Positions 10,191-22,650 of a stretch of DNA of 64,000 nt are shown one piece after another. A model generated the notes under the pieces. The model was not told the origin of the DNA. It made no database searches and saw nothing but the letters and a program-made list of their open reading frames with translations. Both the position numbers and the translations under genes were made by a program. This DNA is from Zingiber officinale (Eukaryota; Streptophyta; Magnoliopsida; Zingiberales; Zingiberaceae). Location: the NCBI RefSeq assembly GCF_018446385.1, contig NW_024589871.1:124001-188000 (forward strand). The letters run 5' to 3'. Numbering within the stretch: position 1 is the first letter of the stretch; every line of letters starts with the position of its first letter.

Positions 10191-11009
10191 TGATCGGGCG
10201 GTAAGAACATGGGACCCCCGTTCTGTGGGGTCAACGCCACGTGGGAGTCAAAATGGCAGATGGCCGGCCGGAGAGGAAGGGGTCGACCGGCCGGCCGGCC
10301 ATCCGGTGTCTAGTTGATTAAAGGCACCCTGGCGAAAGTCAGGGTTCCGGCGCTCAGTGGACAAAATCGCAGGGCCGAGCGGTGGTACGCTCGGCCGAGG
10401 ACATGAGGTAGCCTACTGCTAGCAGTACTCACATAGCACATGACTGAGAATTTCTTAAGTATACCACCATAAATGTCCGGCCGGATGAAAGGAGAAGGCT
10501 GCCCAGTCGGACGAAAGGCGAAGGCTGCCCGGCCGGATGTTCGGCAGGGGGTAAGGGGAAAAGGACAAGGGACCTCTTTTTCTGACAGCATGCATGTTCT
10601 ACGTTCAGGCCATACCCAAAATCCTGCAGCAGAAGGATCCGTTGTCCCATCAAAGACGTGCTCAGACTGTAGTAGTATGGTGTCAGGTAAGCTCCTCTGA
10701 CAAGCCCACACTACGGTATGGGAAAGGACACGTGTGCACCTCGGTATGTGTGCACTCGCTTCTTCACAGCCCTATATAAAGGCCCTCACCCTTCACCGGA
10801 GGTACGCATTCTACGAGCTTTGGAGGCACTGTTTTGTTGTCGAGCTTTACCTGACTTGAGCGTCGGAGGGTCGTCGCTGGGAACCGCTTCCCGGCTCGAC
10901 TTCTGTGCAGGTTCACCGGAGGCCCGTGCGAGCAGTCAGGAGATCTACGTCAGCCGTTGGAGACCGCCACATGCCCAGTGTTCATTGATTCAGCTTTCGG
11001 ACAGGATCA
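10191..11009 (+). repeat. 3' LTR of the gypsy element
   Basis: It is colinear with the 5' LTR, about 96% identical by eye, and 4 bp shorter in the CCGG-rich tract. It starts TGATCGGGCGG and ends GACAGGATCA, followed by the TAACG target duplicate. Confidence 0.93.
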
Positions 11010-11014
11010 TAACG

Positions 11015-13320
11015 AATAGATCATGAGTGACACACAGTAGTATATCATGACTCCCAATTAACTTCAAAATAAATTCTGAATCCTTCAATAACTACAATCA
11101 TTACTGTATATGTTCTTTTTACGCATCTTATACCCACTTGGTTTAGGTTATGGTCAGTCCCTACTAAGCTGACTACGTCACACCTAGCCCAAGTAGTTGT
11201 TCCTTGTCCTATGGATTCTAGTTACTCAAAAACATATGTCCAAGAAGACAATCTTCTTGACATTTTTATTTTGACCAAAGACTTATAAGTAACAATCATG
11301 ACAAGAGACCATAGGGTATACGTTTCCTTATAGGAGTAGTGAATTCTCTACGAGTTATTCAAACATCTTTGGCATATTAACTTATACTCAATCACTCTAG
11401 ACTTACACCTCCTAAGAGATGTTTTGTTAAGATGTCAAAGCACAAACCTTAATGATCAAGATGACTTGAATACCTCAAGTCTAAGGAAATTTACACTTGA
11501 GTTGCAATAAAATCTTCATCAACATTTAAAGAACCAAATGAAGTCTTATAACAGGTTACATCCGATAAACTAGTTATCCATAACTAGTATCCACATGCTA
11601 ACTCTCAACATCCCAATATTTTCAATTAACAAGGATCGATTGCTTGGATAATCAAGGAGTATAACATGTGTTAGTTTCACAGAATTGACAATGCCCACTC
11701 TCATTAATTCATCGACCAAAAAAGATTTCAATATGTACATAATTACACATGATGAGATATCCACTAATTATGATCCAATCACAATTTCTCTCGTTCTATG
11801 CATTATTAATTGAGTTTAAAATCATACCACAAACATATAGAATGCACATTCAAACAATGAATATTATTTATTAAATAAATAGTATAATCTTTAAGGAGAT
11901 TACCTTTATGACACCTCATAAATATAACAATGCATATATGAACTCGACGTCAAAAGTGTGTTTTCATATCCCAAGGGGTGCAGGGAAGGACTGAAAGATG
12001 AATCCAATCCTCTAACCTATAGAATACTGAGACATGGGGAGTTGATCATGAAAGTAGGCAGGGTTACCACGAAGATACCCTAGGCTTTCAGCCTTTCACG
12101 GAGATTAATGGCTCTGTCTCAATTCAGCGTCATGAAGGGAAAGTAGCTCCAGAACCGTGGGGCATCGCAACAAGAGCCTCCACAAGAAAGCGGTTCTTCA
12201 ACAATATCGTCTTGAAAGTAGACGTTGCGTTTGGATGGATACATCGGTGTAGTTTCAAAAAATCACGCCGGATAAATCTAGATTGTATACCTACACAAAC
12301 AACTGATGAGAATTAGGAAACCAAATATAAGTTAGGGTGTCTCAGTCATTTCGGGAAATCAAATATAGGTTTTGGGAGGCTCCAAGCACCCAAGAGATTG
12401 TATATGGAGTTTCAAGGCAGAGTTTGAAAATCATCCCTTACTCAGTCATCTAGCTATCCTCTTGTGCTTTGAGTGCTCATTTGCTTTTGGTGCTGCGACT
12501 TACGCTTCATTTCATTTTGACAACACTTAGAATAATATTTTCGTTTGTTTTAATGTTACCTTAATTTTTTAATTGTGCTTCAATTTTTATTTTTTCTATA
12601 AAATTTCTTCACCTCGGAAAAATTAAAAATAAGAATTAATTTTTTAAACTACTGCATATTTATACTTTTGGTCTATATTTCTGGTTTGATTAATCAACTT
12701 GCATACTTAACTGATAAGTTTCATTATTATCTTTGTCTTAATTGATTAAATTGGTCTAAATTAATATCTACTTATTTTATTTTTAAAAAAAGTTTATTAA
12801 CATTATTCACCCCTCTAGCGTAGATTTCGATTCTACAGTTCTTAGTGCTGACACTAACAATAACTACATAACATCCGCACTTGTTAGAGTCCAGTACATT
12901 GACACAAATCAGAGCACTACTGAAAGCATCTACTAAATCATGAGAACAAAATACAGGATAAGATAAATGATTTTAGTTGAAACAACATTAGATAGAACAT
13001 TTGTTTTTAGCTGCAAGCCTGCATTGCTACTCCTCTAAGCTTGACACCACTCAAAACTGATGAATAACACAGAATTAAGCATGCTGAATTCAGTCACCGA
13101 TGACAATGATAACAATATTACAAACCAAAAGATCCTTCTATCTAAAATACCTCAATGCACTAGCAAATGCAAGGGTTGTATTTTCACCTAAGCTCAATCT
13201 ACAAGTGATGGATATAAATTGAAAATAAAAAGACCCATGAAAAAACTAAATGATCATTGTGAGTAAGCCACAGTCGACATAAGATTTTTTTTTAACTGGT
13301 GCTATTGTAACTATCTGAGA
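11015..13320. other. AT-rich non-coding repeat debris
   Basis: No gene is seen. The sequence to about 11950 looks like the continuation of the repeat interrupted by the gypsy element. A more GC-balanced block at 11960-12300 has no open frame and is unidentified. 12840-12900 has the look of an LTR edge (GCTGACACTAACAATAAC), but no partner was found. Confidence 0.35.
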
Positions 13321-14529
13321 CCATCATAGTGTGGGCTGTACTGGGCTATAGCCCAGCCCTGTTTCCCAGTATTTTTTTATATAAAGGTTTTAGTGTTTTT
13401 TGTTAAAGGTTTTAGTTTTAGGTTTAGGTTTTTTGCAACAAACATCTCCACGGCGACAGAGGCAAGTCGAGCGACGAGATCTCCACGGGCCACGGCTGAC
13501 GAGTCTCGAATCTCAGCTACTTCTTCAGTTCTTCTCTCTATCTAGCCTCTTGAGATCGCCTCTCTTGCCGCGTCCGTCAACGCAAGCACGATCGAATTGC
13601 GCGGCCCTTACTGTTCGCGCGAGTCGGCGTGACCAACTCGTATGCCCCGCCCCCTGCGGCTAGCGGCTTGCTCCTACCCTGCCATCGTGCCGCGCAAAGC
13701 TTTGGTTGTGACTCCTACTGCGTGCGCCGCCATTAGAGGCTCCTGCTTTTCCACGATCATGACGCATCCACTGCCGTGGCCAAAGCATTGCAAGTCAGGT
13801 CTGAAAAATTACAGATAAACGAATATGTGAAACATTGAGTGGTTGTGGTTTATTTCATTGTTTGGTAATCTTAATCTATTAAACAATGATTGGTTTTTTC
13901 TTTCTTGTTTCTTTTTCATTTTTAGTCTTTTAGCAATATGTGAAACGGTGAGGGGTTTGTTTTGAAACAGTGAGGGGTTTGTTTTGAAATATTGAGATAT
14001 GTGAAACAGTGAGATAGTGAGATATGTGAAACAATGAGTGATTTGTTTTACCAATAGGAGATATGCTGTCAATTTTTTTTAACTGTACTTGGTGGAGAAC
14101 CATGAAATGGAAAAAGGAAGCTATATTGAAATTATTATTATGTCTTATTATTCATTTGAATTTTTGTTTCTTACCCTCATTTTTGTCTCTTGCATTCTAG
14201 GTTTAAAATTGTGAACGGTGTGATCTTAGTTGGGCATCGAGGCTTGCTTACGTTGGATTTTAATCTCAAAAAAGTAAGCTTTTTTTTTTTTTTGTAATTT
14301 TGTTATTTTCTAGTATGAGTTATGATCAATTATTATTTTAAAGTTGCTTTCTTTGTAAATTATGTTATTTTTTGAGTTCTGTAACTCTTAGGGTTTTATT
14401 TTTGAATAAGATCGTAATTTATATTTTATCTCAATATATTCTCATACAATTCATTATCCTTTTGAGCCATTGATTAATTATTACTTGTTTATTTATATGA
14501 CTGTTATTTTATTACTTATTTAGGGATAA

Positions 14530-17010
14530 CTATTTCAAAATGGAACATTAGTCTGCTGTAAAAAAAAGGAAAGATATCCTCTTTCTTTAAGAAGAGAAGA
14601 TCATCAAATTAGTGAAAACACTTCAATTTCCACCGTCCCTACAATGCAACATTAATCTAGTAAAAGTCTTCCAATTCCTAGTGTCCAAATTCCTACTATT
14701 TTTTGTCCTAGTAACTACCATCAGTCATCTTTTACTTGTATTGAACGAGATCAAGGAAAAAGAAAACAGATATGTGAATATCATGTTAATGTACTAGATG
14801 AAATAAGACGTTCATATTTAAAGATGAGGCCTTATCAACCAAATATGTTAGAGTATTTAGCTACAAAATTTGGAAGTCAAAATCATCGATTTCATAAAAA
14901 ATAGTTCTAGAAATTTCATTGGTTAAAGTATTCGCCTTCAACAAATAAGGCATATTGACTTTATTATTTTCTTTTTCTGAATGAAGTTAATTTGTCTAAT
15001 ATCTCGCCATGGGTCAAGGATTTGACAATTGGAAAAGGATAAATCAAGGGAAAACATGTGCATTTCTTGCCCATATTGGTTCTGCAGCCTCTTCGCCTTA
15101 CACTATGTGCGAGAGAAGATTGAAAATTTGATAAAACCCTCACAACATATTGATAATGCGATGCATGTTCAATCTCAAGAGGAAAAGGAGAAAAATTGTT
15201 TGCGTTTGAGGACCTCAATTGTAACTGTTCACTGACCATTACTTCAAGGTTGTGCCTTTAGAGGTAACGATGAATCTCTATCTTCATCTAATCGAGGAAA
15301 TTTTCTTGAATTGGTAAAAGTTTTTGCAAAAATGAGTACAAAAATTATTGAAGTTATATTTGAGAATGCTCTCAAAAATGCCTAATATATCGCTCCAGAA
15401 ATTCAGAAAGAGATTTTATATATTATGATCAATAGAGTAAGAAAGATGGTTCATGAAGAAATTGGAGATAAATGCTTTTGTATTCTTATTGATGAAGCAT
15501 GAGATATATCTAAATGGGAGCAAATGGCCATTATCTTGAGGTTTGCGAATAATCATGAGATTTTGATAGAAAGATTTTTTTACCATCAAAAGTGTTAGTG
15601 ATACTACTTCATTGATTTTGAAAAAAGAGATATCAAATGTTCTTGTTCATTATGATCTTCAAGTTAAGAAAATTAGAGGCCAAGGATATGATGGTGCTAG
15701 CAATATGCGTGGTGCATGGAATGAACTTCAGGTATTATTTATCAAAATCGTACCTATGCATACTCTGTCCATTGTTTTGCCCATCGATTACAACTGACAT
15801 TGGTTTATGCAATTAAGGATGCCAGTGTTATTTGGGAATCCTTTTCTCATTTGGATAATATTTCAATATTGTCACTTCTCCTACTAAGCGCATTGTTGAG
15901 TTACATGCTGCACAGAGAAATGAAATTGAGTATTGTTGGCAATTGGAGTGTGATTTTGGAAGTGGCCCAATCAGATTGGTAATTTGCAAAGAGTAGGAAA
16001 TACTTGTTGGAGTTCTCACTATGACTTTGTAAAAAGTTTGATAGGAAAGTACGCTGCAACTTGTAAAGTTTTTGAAGTTCTTAGTGACTATTCACTATAT
16101 GGAAGAGCTAAGGCTCAAGTTCGGGAGATTTATAGAAACATCGCAAGCTTTGAATTTGTGTTCATTTTACACTTAACACATCAAATTATGAGAACAACAT
16201 ATATTCTTTGTCAAATTCCTCTTCTACCAAAACTCTTTCAAAAATATATGGAACTGCCAAATCAGCGGTCCCCTTAGAGCCGGTCCTATGGATGTCGAGG
16301 GACGTAAATGCAGGTACATAGCTGAAAGCCAATGGTCGGGACGCTAACCCCAGGTAATGACACTCCGAAGATCGAACCTTGGACCTCTCAGCCACGAAAC
16401 CATACGCCCCCAGTTGTGTTACGCCCTGGGGACAAACCAAAACTATCTTTCAAGAACTTAGAAAGTGTGGGTGGGAAGAATTTCTTTATGAAGTGAGTTT
16501 TTTGTTCGAGAAATGAAATTGATGTACCTGACCTTGATTGTCCATATAAGATTGGTCATTTCCGTCAGCAAACTACAGATGAGTATCATTACCATTTTGA
16601 TGTATTTAATGCAGTAATAGATTTCATATTGATGGAGTTAAATACTTGGTTCAATGAGTCATCAGTGGAATTTCTTTCTCTTAGTACAGTTTTAGATCTT
16701 AAAAATTCATTTGACTTAATTAACATCGATGATATTTACAAGCTTGCAACGAAATTTTATCATGAAGATTTCACAAATCAAGATATCGTTGCTTTGGAGT
16801 ATGAATTGGTATATTATAAATTTGATGTGACGAAGAATTTGAAGGTTTCTACACTTTTTTATTTGTGTCAGCAATTGACTGAGAGTGCGATCAAAAGTTT
16901 ATGTTATGTTACTTAGATTGATTCATCTTGTTTTGATGTTACCTGTTTCTACCGCTATTATTGAGCGAACCTTTTTAGCAATGAAACATGTGAAGATGTC
17001 ACTTCACAAT
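14530..17010 (+). pseudogene. hAT transposase pseudogene (ZMYM1-like, TTF-type zinc finger / DUF4371)
   Basis: Fragments in several frames follow the order of plant 'zinc finger MYM-type protein 1-like' transposases. A region with CIERDQGKRKQICEYHVN and MRPYQPNMLEYLATKFGSQ lies at 14735-14880. At 15020-15240 there is QSQEEKEKNCLRLRTSIVTV. At 15440-15800 the core has GQGYDGASNMRGAWNELQ. A piece at 16440-16500 reads ELRKCGWEEFL. The C-terminal dimerisation piece near 16960 reads FLAMKHVKMSLHNKMGD. Frameshifts and stops separate these parts (for example around 14900-15000, 15240, 15500, 15800 and 16900), and a SINE splits the gene at 16241-16435. The longest surviving frames are 15612-15797, 15984-16277 and 16629-16916. 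It is dead as a coding gene; I infer an old autonomous element. Confidence 0.8.
16241..16435 (-). mobile_element. tRNA-derived SINE inserted in the hAT transposase
   Basis: The insertion is flanked by imperfect direct repeats (ACCAAAACTCTTTCA at 16226-16240 and ACCAAAACTATCTTTCA at 16436-16452), and it interrupts transposase coding sequence. Read on the minus strand it starts GTCCCCAGGGCGTAACACAA. It has an A-box-like GGCGTAACACAACTGGG and a B-box-like GGTTCGATC at 16371-16379, about 35 bases apart, as in pol III promoters. It ends in a short AT-rich tail at 16241-16260. This resembles the plant Au-SINE type, but the family is not proven. Confidence 0.6.
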
Positions 17011-17099
17011 AAAATGGGCGATGATTTTATATATATATATATCATAAGTTAAGCCCCTCCTAATTCTAATTTCTATATTCGTCCCTAGTAACTATCGTG

Positions 17100-20000
17100 T
17101 CGCGCTTGAGCTCTAACTGGTTGGACTTGACTTGGATGTGATTCGGACTGACTCGGGATGAGCTCGGCCATGAGTCGTCTGACTAGACCGAGCTTGACTA
17201 TGAGTTAGCTAACTCAATCTGAGTGTGTTGACCAAGTCCTAGGCCTGACTGGAGTTGAACTCTAAAGAGCTAGTTCAACTGGACTTGAGTTCATCTTAAG
17301 TCGGACTAATCAGGATCTGCATTGACAGAGTCGGAGACAAGCCTACCACGTGGGCCCCCAATATCTCTGCCACATAAGCTTTGAAAATTCTAAACCACGT
17401 GAACCAAACCAAATCTAAATTATCTAATTTGGTTCGGCCTTAATTTATTTATAAAGCCAAATCAATTAATTTAGTTCAATTCTAACTTTTCCAATTTAAT
17501 TTGAATTTGAATTCAATATATTATAAATAAAATTTAATCACATCATAATGTTTCTCCATCAACTTCCTATCAGCACTGTCCAACCCTGACCAGTTCAACC
17601 GAATTATTGCAAGAACCTTAATCATAATTTTTTAGTAGGAGATACGATTTTAAATACATTTCTTATTAGCAGCTAGTATGTCTTTTGCAGTAAGTCAACT
17701 TATACAAAAACTTAAATATCATAGACAGTCTTAATAACCTTGTAATCTATTAAAGGATCTCAAGGACAACATCGTCTTCATCAGAAATATAGGCATCTAA
17801 ATATTAATAAATGCTAATTTTTTTATTATACTGATTTCTCTATGTCTACCATTGATTGAAGTCTAAATGCTAGTTTGGAAATGCATTAAATGAAATGCTG
17901 TACTACAGTCCACGCTGAAATAAAATATAGGGCAATGGGAGCAATGACAAACAATTTATGAGATGGATCAGGTATTGCTAGTAATCAACCAATAAATATT
18001 CATTATGACAATCAGATGACTTTTCAGATTGCCAATGATCCTGTGCTTCATGAACACGTTGAACAAATTGAGCTTGACTGTCATTTTGTCTAAGATGTCC
18101 TTACATATAAGAAGATTATCACACCATATGCTTTTACTAGAGAGAAATATTTTAATCATGTGTTTTGCTGATTGATTTATGTGTATACATAACAAGTTAC
18201 ATAATACACACACTTAAGTTTGAGCAGAAGTGTTAGATTAAGGAGCTTACAAACGCATAACCTAGTCTAATGCCTTAATTCAGGATAAAATTAGTTATCC
18301 CATAATTTAGCTGTATTTATCCCAACTATAAAGTTAGTTCTACAAATACATGAATTGTAACCTTGTTTCTTTACCACAATAATTTAGTATCTGAAGTAGT
18401 CGTGGGATGTTTGCAACTTTGATAGTCCCATCAGCAGCACACCTTGAAGGGTTTCTGTTTCTGAAATGAGTCTCCAACTTGCTGATTTCACTGTTTTCCC
18501 TCTTCAATCTAACAAATTGTGGTCCAACAACTATCAACAGATTTAACGTTAAAGCTTGATAGACCTTCTTAGCGATCAAGTTTCATTCTTCCAACTGATG
18601 AGCAGTTTAGTCATAGAATAATATTTATTATAGCAAAGGACCCTTGATCTATCTGTATAATCCCTGTTATTGTTTCTTTCTTGAACATAACATTAAATGT
18701 AGCCAAATCCTTATGAAGGTACTAAAATGGAACCAACCTAATAGGAAGCAGGGGACAGTACCGATTCTTTTTTCTCGCCCAATGACTTTTTGATCAATAT
18801 ATAGTTTTGTTGAGGTGACATTGCTGAAGGCATTTTCTTCTTTTGTTCGGCAATAATTGATAGTTGTTACACTTTGAAAATTCTAGTTTGTAATGAAAGA
18901 GATGCGCACTTAAATTGAATAGTCTAGAACCATAATGACAGAAAACAAACATGACCTCTGATGAGCTCTTGACATATTGTGATGTTTATGCTCCTTCTGA
19001 GGAATTTGATTAGTCTCTCTTGGCTCTTGCTATAGAGAAAGGTAATCTTGGAAAAGAGGCTGAAAACCTACATTTTGTTAGATTTGTTGTGTTGTTTTCT
19101 TTTTAGTTAAACGATTTGCATTTTTTTTGTTCATTTTCACCCAACGTTTATGCTTGCATTGTCTTCCTGTGGATCCTCCTCGAAGCCCCCAAAGTTATAT
19201 ACTTATGTGCTTGTAGACAAGATATACTTAAATATTCTACTGATGTGTTACCGAGTATCTTAAGATTGTAGAGTATCTAGGAACAAGATTGATTAAAATT
19301 TCTAGGTCAAAAATGCACTTGTAGAACTGTTTAAGAAAAGTGTATACACAAAACTAACTCTTGAGGAATCCTGTTTCGTTCATCTGCCAATTACATAAAT
19401 TTGATCGTTAGTCCCCATCATCCTTATAGTTTGCTGACCTAGTAAGAATTCTTATGAAATTTTTGTTTGAAGCCCCCCTTTAATCTCCCATACAACATTG
19501 TATTATTAATTATTTTGTTCACTCAAGAATTTGTTTGATAGCGAGAAATGATGACTTTCCAAGCATGAGTAGTCCCACACCAAGGTCCTGAAAATGACTA
19601 TCTACAATCCATGTCTGTTTGCATTAGGAATCTGAATCATTGAAATTAATTTGCACATAGCATATATAAGGTTGACCTATCTCTAATCTTTCACCAAGGC
19701 TTTATATGTTGAAGATCAATACCAAACCGATAATGGATAAGAATAAAAACATATATGTTGAAGATCAATACCAAACCGTTAATGGATAAGAATAAAAACA
19801 TATGGATAGAATTTAACATATAGAAATTCAAATGTATAGTTCGGAGTATTTCTCTTATTTAATAGATAGGACTTAACAGATAGAAATTAAAATATATGGT
19901 TGAGAGTATTTTTTTCATCCAATGGATAGGAATAAAAATTCTTTATGGATAGAATTTAGTTACTCCCTCTCTACATTCATGTTTCATCATCGAACGAAAA

Positions 20001-21110
20001 ATAAAAGTGTAGAGTCTTCGTCAACCTTGGAGTAGGAAACCCAAAGAAAGAAAACAACCTTGGAGTAGGAAAACCATGCCCCTGATCTCTATCTCTTCGT
20101 GTGATTGTAAATTAATATGCGAGTTTATGGTTCACTTAGTCTGAGACAGTCAGACATGGAGCTGTGGCGACTGCGTTTGGGGTGCGTATTGCCAACATAT
20201 TGTTTGTGTGATGCCAACATAAACAATATACTTTTGCAAGTGATGATCAACAAATCTTTGATGAAGTGTCTTCCCAAGTGAAAGTTAACACTGGAAAGAA
20301 ACATCAACTTTCATATCAAAGAATCCAAGTTATCTTCAACGACCACTACACAACGTGCACTTTCATCAATTGGAGGAGCTCACTATATGGTGGTGTTTAA
20401 TGAGTATACTTCATGAAAAGAGAATTAGAAACTTTAGACATGTTCAAAGGGTGAGGGGTTGCAGTGTCATTGTCACTGTTGTCATTTTTTTTTTTGTCAA
20501 GCTGATAAAATAAAGAAAGTTAACTCTACTCTTGGTTCCTTTTTTATCCTTGTTCTTTTTCCCTCTTCTTCCGCTTAAGTAAACACTAGTCCATCAAACA
20601 AATTCTTTAGATTATTACCACTTGGTCAATAATTGATGATGCTCCTCGATTCATTCATATTGCTTCCCCCCCCCCCCCCCAAATTAAGTTGACTAGGTGC
20701 ATATTTTACTCAATGGGTCACATTAATAATTCACTTGTCCAGCTTTTTAAGCAAATGAGTAAACCCTCTTTCATTGTGTCAAATTTTACTGCAAAACTTG
20801 TTCTCGAATTAAGAAGTAGCTAGCTAATTGAGTAACTTCATTGTCCAAAGACTATATTATATAAGGAAATTCTCCTTGGTTGACTTGTTCTAATGTTAAA
20901 ATATGCCTTTCACCTAGTTCTTAAAAATATAGATCATTTAAGAAATGCTCATTGGATTCTAAATATGGTTTATATATGGGAAACAGGATTTACGAGGAGC
21001 CAGTTCTTAAGATTTGGAAGTCAATCCCAAACTAAGTGACCTAAAAGTTTCATATCTAATTACTTAGTTAAAAATTCCTTGTTATTCCACCTAAAGAAGA
21101 AATATATACA
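17100..21110. other. Long gene-poor AT-rich stretch
   Basis: No supportable gene. 17100-17330 is a diverged array of GAGCTC/GACTCGG-type words, like the LTR minisatellites elsewhere in the window. 18340-18579 and 20125-20307 have short minus-strand open frames without recognisable domains. A homopolymer of 15 C lies at 20666-20680, a likely site of length error. Confidence 0.4.
19703..19802 (+). repeat. Tandem duplication of a ~49-bp segment
   Basis: ATATGTTGAAGATCAATACC plus 29 further bases occurs twice, directly adjacent, differing by about one base. A weaker repeat of ATAGAAATT...GAGTATTT words follows at 19806-19910. Confidence 0.85.
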
Positions 21111-21117
21111 CTCACAC

Positions 21118-21405
21118 CACTACAAGAATACCTTGAAATATCTATCGAATTAGTGATAGTGTATAAATTTTGTCGCTAAATACCAATAGAAAAATTGACT
21201 CGTGATCAAAAACTTAAAAATTTTATCCTCAAATTTAGCGTTGGAATTTATATTCCGTCACTAGATTAGTAATGAAATATTAATGCCGTCACTAAATTAA
21301 AGATGGAATATAAATTCCATCACTAAGTTGAAGACAGAATTAATATACCATAGAAAAACTAGACAATAGACATCGAAAAATTCATCGTTGTGGTAGAAAA
21401 ATCGA
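21118..21405 (+). mobile_element. CACTA-like MITE fragment
   Basis: It begins CACTACAAGAATACC, the characteristic CACTA-superfamily terminus, followed by several short repeats of the type 'rGACGGAATwTAAATTCCrTCACTAA'. A weak inverted end (CATCGTTGTGGTAG) lies near 21405. The right limit and target duplication are uncertain. Confidence 0.45.
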
Positions 21406-21704
21406 CTTAAAAATAACTAAATAGATGTTTAAATAGTCTTTAGAATCCTAACTCCAACTCTGAAAAAAAATTAAAATAGATTAAATTATATAAAAAAAAA
21501 GTAAAAATCTTTTGATGTTTTTTTGGATCTAAATATAGTGGTTACGATTTTATTTAATAATTAACGGTAGATCTTTGAAATTTGTTGATTTAATATATTA
21601 TAAATCTCATTGTTCATCTTGAATTAAAGTTAGAGTCGCTTAAAGTTTCTATTTATCCTATACTGTTCCGATCTCACCGATTATGCTTTGATTACATTAC
21701 AAAA

Positions 21705-21914
21705 ATGACCCGGTACACAGAATCGATTTGTTGTTATGAAGTTCAAGATGGTATGTTTCGGATGGTACGATCCTACATTCAGGATAGAGATTTTACAAAT
21801 ATAGATCCAGCGAACACGGACTATGTATTATTAATTATAATGAAATATGTAATTATGCTTAACGACGGAGGCGTATTAATGAAAGATTTGAATGCAGCTA
21901 ATAAAGTGATATGA
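21705..21914 (+). CDS. Unrecognised small open reading frame, 69 codons
   Basis: I do not recognise this. It starts MTRYTESICCYEVQDG and contains DFTNIDPANTDYVLLIIMKY then LNDGGVLMKDLNAANK, a composition more protein-like than the surrounding DNA. It ends in TGA. No splice partner, promoter or paralogue is evident. It could be an exon fragment of a host gene, or chance. Confidence 0.25.
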   Translation: MTRYTESICCYEVQDGMFRMVRSYIQDRDFTNIDPANTDYVLLIIMKYVIMLNDGGVLMKDLNAANKVI

Positions 21915-22023
21915 CTCATGCGTGATACCGTCCTCGAAAAGTGATACGACGCATTGCCATGTCTTTCAGTGCCTCAATCGTTTGTCCATTTCAATTTGCA
22001 TTTTTTTCCTTGACGAAGCCAAA

Positions 22024-22650
22024 TAGAGCATACCCAATGCAAACTTTTTAAAAGGTTTGTAAAATTAAAAAAATTTAACAAAAAGTTCTAATAAATAGGG
22101 AGATAAGTTTTGATTTTTTAAACCTGTTTTTTTCTCTGAGTTATTAATCATTGAAAAATTAATATTACATGTTTGATTTTTTAAATCATTAATTATTTTA
22201 TTTAATAATTAAATTATATATTTTTCTTTTGAAAATAAATATATTTGATAAATTAAAAAATATAAATGATTATAATTAAATTAAAATTCATAAGTTAATT
22301 AAATATTAAATAAAAATTATAAATTAAATTAAATTAAAAATCATAAGTTAATTAATTTATTAATTAAAAATTACAAATAAATTAAATGAGAATTAAATAA
22401 AACATTAAGAAAAAATTATATAGAGATATTAAATGAAAAATAATAAATAAAGATGTATGATTTGTAATGTAGGATCCACAAAAAAATTGTATGAAAGTTT
22501 TTTGATTGTAAATATAATAGTAAATTTTTTTACTTTTGATGTTGCATTAATGTGGCATATTAAAAATTATAAAAGATGTTGTATTAATGTGGCATATTAA
22601 AAATTATAAAAAAACTTAAGGTGAAGTTTAACTATTGGAGAAGCCCTTAT
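22024..22650 (+). mobile_element. AT-rich MITE-like block
   Basis: It is bounded by inverted termini of the form TAGAGCATACCCAATG (left) and CTATTGGAGAAGCCCTTA (right, read inverted TAAGGGCTTCTCCAATAG). The interior is more than 80% A+T without coding. It ends in a 36-bp tandem duplicate (22539-22610, GATGTTGYATTAATGTGGCA). The terminus type is common in plant MITEs, but the superfamily is not assigned. Confidence 0.4.
22539..22610 (+). repeat. 36-bp tandem duplicate
   Basis: GATGTTGCATTAATGTGGCA plus 16 more bases appears twice, back to back (second copy GTATTA for GCATTA). Confidence 0.85.

Larger units (their letters stand above)
4307..11009 (+). mobile_element. Complete non-autonomous Ty3/gypsy-type LTR retrotransposon with an antisense gene
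   Basis: The 6703-bp element is bounded by a 5-bp target duplication TAACG (4302-4306 and 11010-11014). Direct LTRs (823 and 819 bp) start TGATC and end GATCA. A primer-binding site follows the 5' LTR and a purine tract precedes the 3' LTR. The interior holds a 40-codon gag-like stub, a 65-bp tandem array and a long antisense gene. No protease, reverse transcriptase, RNase H or integrase motif is visible in either strand, so it needs a partner element for movement. The layout recalls large plant non-autonomous elements (LARD/Dasheng-like) and Tat-type gypsy elements that carry an extra antisense ORF; lineage assignment is inference. A by-eye count gives about 34 substitutions over ~819 aligned LTR positions (about 4%), so the insertion is not very old. 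Confidence 0.92.
13325..17090 (+). mobile_element. Degenerate hAT-like transposon of the ZMYM1 type
   Basis: The left part begins near GGGCTGTACTGGGCTATAGC, a GC-rich start. The right part ends near 17090 after a (TA)n stretch, with AGCCCCTCC and CGTCCCTAG motifs. Coding remains lie at 14530-17010. Exact termini and an 8-bp target duplication could not be fixed by eye, so the limits are approximate. Confidence 0.5.

Noticed and set aside
11960..12300. Possible organellar DNA insertion
   Set aside because: The block is more GC-balanced than its flanks, but I could not match it to any plastid or mitochondrial gene by eye; left as unidentified.
16371..16425. tRNA gene at the A/B-box pair
   Set aside because: No cloverleaf can be drawn around the boxes. 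Flanking duplicates and position inside a transposase gene mark it as a SINE. No true tRNA or rRNA gene was found.
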